The position numbers were made by a program, and so were the translations under genes. From Labilithrix luteola (lineage in GTDB: Bacteria > Myxococcota_A > Polyangia > Polyangiales > Polyangiaceae), in the NCBI RefSeq assembly GCF_001263205.1, contig NZ_CP012333.1, positions 6,190,501 through 6,254,500 on the forward strand: 64,000 bases of DNA, read 5' to 3'. The notes beneath the pieces were generated by a model. It was not told where the DNA came from. It searched no databases and worked only from the letters and a program-made list of their open reading frames with translations. The stretch's first letter is position 1; the number at the start of each line of letters is the position of its first letter. Shown one piece after another: positions 60,339 to 64,000 of the stretch.

Positions 60339-60525
60339 GAGACCAGTCGAGGCTCCTTCGCTCGAGGCGTGGCTGGGCGTCATCGCGTTGGCGGCGCAGA
60401 GCGGCCTCTTGATTTGGAAGCCGGGCGGGGGAGTGTCTTTCGACTTCGCTGTCGATCCGATGGTCGCCCAATGGTTCGGCGATCTGCAACGCCTCGTTCT
60501 GCCCGGTTTTCCGAAGGCTCAGTGA
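60339..60525 (+). other. Protein-like frame without a start, after the hydrolase
   Basis: A frame ending at the TGA at 60523 reads EAPSLEAWLGVIALAAQSGL, LIWKPGGGVSFDFAV and DPMVAQWFGDLQRLVLPGFP. It has no good initiation codon and would be entered from the hydrolase by a shift near 60330. It may be the remnant of a neighbouring gene, or a frameshift in the hydrolase tail. Confidence 0.3.
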
Positions 60526-60545
60526 CCCCGCTTCCCTCTCGCGAG

Positions 60546-60581
60546 AACGTCCGGGTCGATGGGGCCTTCGACCCGGACGTT
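60546..60581. terminator. Bidirectional hairpin between hydrolase and rsbR
   Basis: A perfect 14-bp stem AACGTCCGGGTCGA/TCGACCCGGACGTT (60546-60559, 60568-60581) with an 8-nt loop, lying between two convergent transcription units. No strong T tract. Confidence 0.75.
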
Positions 60582-60602
60582 TGCCGGCGCGAGTGACCGC
60601 GA

Positions 60603-61913
60603 TTAGGTCGCCGCCTGGGCTGCGGCTTCCGTTCCGCCGGCGTCGAGCTGCTTCTTGTCGCGACGGAGCGCTTCGCGCAGGCCGTGGCGCAAGTTGCGCA
60701 GCGTCGTGAGGCGCGAGAAGTCGACGCCGATGTTCACGAGCGTCTGCGCGACGGCGGGCTTGATGCCGGTGAGCATGCAGCGCGCGCCAATGAGCTCCAC
60801 ACTGCGAACGAGCTTCACGAGGTTGTCGGCCGTCTTGGTGTCGACGACCTCGACGCCCGTGAGGTCGATGATCACGAATTGCGCCTGGGTGCGTGAAACC
60901 TCGGCCAGCAGGCGCTCGGTCATTTCGGCCGTGCGGCGCGAGTCGACGACGCCGATGAGCGGCATCGCCAGCACGTCGTTCCAGACCTCGAGGATCGGGT
61001 TCGAGAGCTCGTCGACCGCGTAGCGGAGACGCTCGATGAGCTCGGTCTTCTCCTTCTCGCTGTCGGCGAGCTGCATTGCGCGGTGGCGAAGCTCCTCGTC
61101 CATGCGTCGCTCTTCGGTCACGTCGCGCGTGACGAGGAGCGCCGCCCAGAGCTTGTCCTGTCCGTCGCGGAGCGGGGTTGCCGAGACGGCGAGCCGCCGG
61201 TTGATCTCACCCGTCGCGCTGCCGAGGCACATGTCGGAGCTGTCGACCTGCTCACCGCGAAGCGCGCGCATGACGGGCAGCTCGTCGAGCGGGTAGGGGG
61301 TCACGCCGTCGGGGCGATAGACGGTCGAGAGATCCTTGTAGCCGAAGTCCTTGTCGCTCTCGACCTGACCCACGTGATCGTGGAAGGCATTGTTCCAGAG
61401 CACCGGCTCCCTGCTGGTGCTCATGACGGAAACGCCGACCGGCAGGTGGTCGACCACCTTCTTGAGCATCGTCTCGGTGCGCTCGCGGGCGTGCTCGGCG
61501 GCGATGAGGCGTTGTTCCGTCTCTCGCTCGCTCGTCGCGTCGAACACCTGACCGAACCACAGGATGCTGCCGTCGGCCTGCACGTGTGCGGTCGACATGA
61601 AACGCAGCCAGCGCAGCGAGCCGTTCGAGAGGTTCAGTCGTGCATTCCACGTGAAGGTCGTGCCGTTCGCGATGGCGTCCTTCATCGTCGTTTCGACCGT
61701 CGTGAGGTCCTCGGGGACGATCCTCATGAACGAAGCCGTCGGATCCTTCGCGAACTCCCCGGGGGTCGTGTCGAGCAACGCGCAGATTCCGGCGCTCGCG
61801 TAAGGCCACTCCGTGATTCCGTTCGGCAGCAGCCGACACGCGTAGATGGCCCCGGGCAGGTGGGCCAACACCTTCGTCAACCAGTCTGATTGCTCCGTCT
61901 TCACTTGATCCAT
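60603..61913 (-). CDS. RsbR-like stressosome protein with two PAS domains and a STAS domain
   Basis: A 436-residue protein. Residues 10-130 and 145-275 are PAS domains (GSLRWLRFMSTAHVQADGSI, LWFGQVFDATSERETEQRL; LPVGVSVMSTSREPVLWNNA, LLVTRDVTEERR), joined by helices. The STAS domain (about 310-425) has the RsbR pattern PILEVWNDVLAMPLIGVVDS, the phospho-acceptor Thr in IDLTGVEVVDTKTADNLV, and GARCMLTGIKPAVAQTLVNIGVD. Bacillus RsbR has a non-haem globin-like sensor instead; PAS sensors are the common variant elsewhere. Last gene of the Rsb operon, 31 bp after rsbT. Confidence 0.88.
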   Translation of the reverse strand: MDQVKTEQSDWLTKVLAHLPGAIYACRLLPNGITEWPYASAGICALLDTTPGEFAKDPTASFMRIVPEDLTTVETTMKDAIANGTTFTWNARLNLSNGSLRWLRFMSTAHVQADGSILWFGQVFDATSERETEQRLIAAEHARERTETMLKKVVDHLPVGVSVMSTSREPVLWNNAFHDHVGQVESDKDFGYKDLSTVYRPDGVTPYPLDELPVMRALRGEQVDSSDMCLGSATGEINRRLAVSATPLRDGQDKLWAALLVTRDVTEERRMDEELRHRAMQLADSEKEKTELIERLRYAVDELSNPILEVWNDVLAMPLIGVVDSRRTAEMTERLLAEVSRTQAQFVIIDLTGVEVVDTKTADNLVKLVRSVELIGARCMLTGIKPAVAQTLVNIGVDFSRLTTLRNLRHGLREALRRDKKQLDAGGTEAAAQAAT

Positions 61914-61944
61914 CGTCGAATTCCTTGTCCCCGTGGGCCGCGCA

Positions 61945-62397
61945 TCAGCGCGCGCGGTCCTTCATTTTCCGCACGAGCGTGGTGTCGACGCGCGTACCCC
62001 CGCTGGCGCGTCTGCTGATCGTGAGTTGAGTCATCATTCGTTGAACGGCGCCGAGGCCCGTTCCGAGCCCTCGTCGCTTGGACATCGGCACGTCCGGGGT
62101 GAGCCAGCGGCCTTCGGAGAATCCGTCGCGCAGGGCGTCTTCGACCTCGGGAATGCCTGGACCGTCGTCCTCGATGACCACCTGGATGCTCGTCGGCGGA
62201 CCTTGGTGCACCGTGAGCGTGAAGGTGCCGCCGCCGCCGCCATGTTTGACGGCGTTCGACACGAGCTCCGAAATGGAGGTGGCGAGCTGTGCCTGCTCTT
62301 CGCGCGAAAAGCCTTCGGCCTGCGCGATGCGCTTCGCCTCGTTGGCGAGCCAGAAGCGGTCGGCCTCGGAGCTGAACGAGAACGGCCCGCACGTCAT
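61945..62397 (-). CDS. RsbT-like anti-sigma/switch kinase
   Basis: A 150-residue GHKL protein with the RsbT pattern: SEADRFWLANEAKRIAQAEGF, ATSISELVSNAVKHGGGG (N box), IEDDGPGIPEVE (G1) and RRGLGTGLGAVQRMM (G2). In stressosomes it phosphorylates RsbS and RsbR STAS domains and is released on stress to activate an output partner. The ATG overlaps the preceding RsbX stop (ATGA), indicating coupled expression. No RsbU, RsbV/W or sigma factor gene is in view. Confidence 0.9.
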   Translation of the reverse strand: MTCGPFSFSSEADRFWLANEAKRIAQAEGFSREEQAQLATSISELVSNAVKHGGGGGTFTLTVHQGPPTSIQVVIEDDGPGIPEVEDALRDGFSEGRWLTPDVPMSKRRGLGTGLGAVQRMMTQLTISRRASGGTRVDTTLVRKMKDRAR

Positions 62398-62996
62398 GGG
62401 CGGCCGAAGCGGGGGCTCGTGCCGTTCGTCATGCGTGCGACGACGCAGGTGAGGTCGTCGTGCGCCTTGCCGTGTCGAGCCATGAGGTCGCTGGCAATGG
62501 CTTGCGGCGTGCCGTTGGGCGCCGATTCGGACTCCCAGCGGCTCGAGATGCCGTCGGTGTAGACGACGAACGTGTCGTCGACCTCCATCCGATGGCGCGT
62601 GGTGAGGTAGCGACGAGGCCGCTTCCCGACGATCCCCGCCACGTTCACCGGGTACGCCGGCTTGCGGAAGAACGCCCGCAGCGTGACGTTTCCGACGCCG
62701 CAGTACTGCAGCTCGCTCTTCACGTGGTCGACGCGGACGATCGTAACCGCCGCCCCACGCGTGGAGCGAAGCTGGTCGTCGAGCGCTCGCATCGTCGCTT
62801 CGATTTCGTCGGCGGCGTGACCGCGTATGTACGTCACCGCAGCCTGCGAGGCGCGCGCCGCCTCCGGACCATGACCGAGTCCGTCGATGACACAGATCAA
62901 CGACGAGGCCGCGTCCTCGATGGCGACGTAAGCGTCGCCCGAGACCGGCTGGCCCTCGAGTGGGCGTTCTGCGACTCCGATGAGAAGGCTGCTCAT
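62394..62996 (-). CDS. RsbX-like PP2C-family phosphatase, second copy
   Basis: A 200-residue SpoIIE/PP2C-type phosphatase without regulatory domains. Metal-binding motifs are SGDAYVAIED, CVIDGLGHGPEA, TDGISSRW and AHDDLTCVVA, and LQYCGVGNVTL is typical of RsbX. It would dephosphorylate RsbS/RsbR and reset the switch. It lies between rsbS and rsbT, whereas a single rsbX is usual, and the two copies in this operon differ clearly in sequence. About 46 bp separate it from the RsbS stop. Confidence 0.88.
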   Translation of the reverse strand: MSSLLIGVAERPLEGQPVSGDAYVAIEDAASSLICVIDGLGHGPEAARASQAAVTYIRGHAADEIEATMRALDDQLRSTRGAAVTIVRVDHVKSELQYCGVGNVTLRAFFRKPAYPVNVAGIVGKRPRRYLTTRHRMEVDDTFVVYTDGISSRWESESAPNGTPQAIASDLMARHGKAHDDLTCVVARMTNGTSPRFGRP

Positions 62997-63042
62997 GGCG
63001 TTCGATCGAGGAAGGGGGCTTCGTAGGGCGGTTGGACGCGCA

Positions 63043-63402
63043 TCACTTCTTCGCCTTGGTGGTGAGGGCGAGCGCGGAGTCGACGTCCAACGTCACGCGT
63101 ACGCCTTCGAGCCAGAGTCCCATGTCGACGAGTGTCTCGACGACCGCGTCGGAGAGCCCGCACACGATCGCCTCGGCGCCGACGAGCTGCGCCATCTGGG
63201 ACATGCTGTGAATGAAGCGCCCGAAGTAGGAATCGCAGATCTGCACCTCGGAGAAGTCGAGGAGCACCCAGGTCGACGCGTACTTTCGCGCGGATTTCAC
63301 CGCCTCTCGACGGAGCTCGATGATGTCCGAGTCCGTGAGGTCGGGCGGGACCACGACCAGCAGCATCTGACCAATCTTGCGTACTGCGTTCTTGTCCATC
63401 AT
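63043..63402 (-). CDS. RsbS-like STAS-domain antagonist
   Basis: A 119-residue STAS protein (MMDKNAVRKIGQMLLVVVPP) with VLLDFSEVQICDSYFGRFIH, in which the Ser after Asp is the likely RsbT phosphorylation site, and GAEAIVCGLSDAVVETLVDMG. Its start overlaps the stop of the upstream RsbX-like gene (ATGA). Together with RsbR it would form the stressosome core that holds RsbT. Confidence 0.9.
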   Translation of the reverse strand: MMDKNAVRKIGQMLLVVVPPDLTDSDIIELRREAVKSARKYASTWVLLDFSEVQICDSYFGRFIHSMSQMAQLVGAEAIVCGLSDAVVETLVDMGLWLEGVRVTLDVDSALALTTKAKK

Positions 63403-64000
63403 CTGACTTCTCTTGCGTGAAAGCGCAGGCACACGACGCTGGCGTCGTCGTGCGCGAGGCCCCAGCGTTGTTGAATCGTCCGCGCGGCTTCGAGCGGCGC
63501 GAGCTTGGCGACGTCCATCGGGTCGAACGCCCCGTTGATTCCGTCGGTGTGAAAGAGCACGTAGTCGTGGTCCTCCACGCGCGAGAAGAAGACGCGAAAC
63601 GCGGGCAACCGCATGCCCACGATGCCGGGAACCGAGGCTCCGCGACCACCGCGTCGCGGGATCTCGCGAACGCCGACATTGCCGACACCGCAGAACCCGA
63701 GCTCGCGACGTGCGAGGTCGACCTGGGCCACGGCCACGGCTGCCCCACGCGTGCGCGTGAGTGCGTCGTGGCATCGGCGCAGAATGCGGTCCGCCGGAAG
63801 CCCCGGCTCTTCGAGGAACGCGTCGATCGCCCGATCCGCAGCTTCGCGCGCGGGCTGTCCGTGCCCGAGACCATCGGCCACGACGACGGTGATGGCGGTC
63901 TCGGACACGTGCCAGGCGAACGCGTCTCCGCAGACAGGCATCCCCCTGCACGTGCGCGCGATGCCCGCGAGCTCGAAACCGGGGAACGTCTCGTGTTTCT
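63399..64000 (-). CDS. RsbX-like PP2C-family phosphatase, first copy (5' end outside window)
   Basis: PP2C-type phosphatase reading in from the window edge. The frame continues upstream of ATG 63941 as FPGFELAGIARTCRGMPVCG, which matches RsbX N termini, so the gene starts beyond base 64000 and ATG 63941 is internal. Motifs: CGDAFAWHV, VVADGLGHGQPA, LGFCGVGNVGV, FHTDGINGAFD and AHDDASVVCLRF. It leads the visible cassette RsbX-RsbS-RsbX-RsbT-RsbR and is coupled to rsbS. Confidence 0.88.
   Translation of the reverse strand, partial: KHETFPGFELAGIARTCRGMPVCGDAFAWHVSETAITVVVADGLGHGQPAREAADRAIDAFLEEPGLPADRILRRCHDALTRTRGAAVAVAQVDLARRELGFCGVGNVGVREIPRRGGRGASVPGIVGMRLPAFRVFFSRVEDHDYVLFHTDGINGAFDPMDVAKLAPLEAARTIQQRWGLAHDDASVVCLRFHAREVR

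Overview
The window is high-GC bacterial DNA that reads as a myxobacterium (Myxococcota, probably Polyangiales-like). The signs are a dense run of lipoproteins with Pro/Ala/Asp-rich linkers, a MYXO-CTERM-like C-terminal anchor, two eukaryote-type Ser/Thr kinases, a PAS/STAS stressosome-type cassette, FG-GAP and Gly-rich surface lipoproteins, and frequent GTG/TTG starts with 4-nt gene overlaps. There is no rRNA, recognisable tRNA, CRISPR array or complete insertion sequence. The species assignment is inference.

Layout. 1-2450: the end of a metallophosphoesterase and a 2OG-Fe(II) oxygenase-like gene (+), facing a three-gene minus-strand exopolysaccharide operon (1654-5911: polyprenyl-phosphate sugar transferase, VanY-like peptidase lipoprotein, serine-acetyltransferase-like protein). 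6251-11358: glyA divergent from an outer-membrane protein and a large Ser/Thr kinase. 11375-11965: a small insertion-like module holding a GxxExxY gene. 11983-18636: an MFS exporter, a propeller-M28-PDZ peptidase, hemL with an apparent frameshift, and a metzincin lipoprotein. 19019-23285: a transpeptidase-only PBP, a decayed stretch with an HNH-nuclease remnant, and several unknown exported proteins. 23525-30032: a four-gene coupled operon (PpiC-type isomerase, HupE/UreJ-like membrane protein, porin, PHP-domain lipoprotein).

30114-35290: five surface or secreted lipoproteins. 35377-40399: glutamate decarboxylase, a metallo-beta-lactamase-fold lipoprotein coupled to an SRPBCC-like lipoprotein, and a damaged operon with an ATP-grasp-like gene. 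40727-46961: ppdK, a Ser/Thr kinase and glyS, all minus. 47167-53660: a haem-containing lipoprotein, a YkgJ-type Cys-cluster protein, an unknown lipoprotein and a sugar-dehydrogenase lipoprotein with two haem c motifs. 53831-57068: an exported serpin and an unknown lipoprotein. 57145-60338: two small exported proteins, and a LysR regulator divergent from a serine beta-lactamase-like hydrolase. 60603-64000: an Rsb-type switch in the order RsbX, RsbS, RsbX, RsbT, RsbR.

Most genes serve the cell envelope and signalling. The observations that most deserve follow-up are the GxxExxY module bounded by inverted repeats and a perfect 9-bp direct repeat (11375-11965), the fusion of an MshEN/T2SSE_N-like domain to an exopolysaccharide priming transferase, the lipoprotein serpin, and the PpiC-HupE-porin-PHP operon. 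All functional calls rest on motif recognition by eye; no database search was possible.
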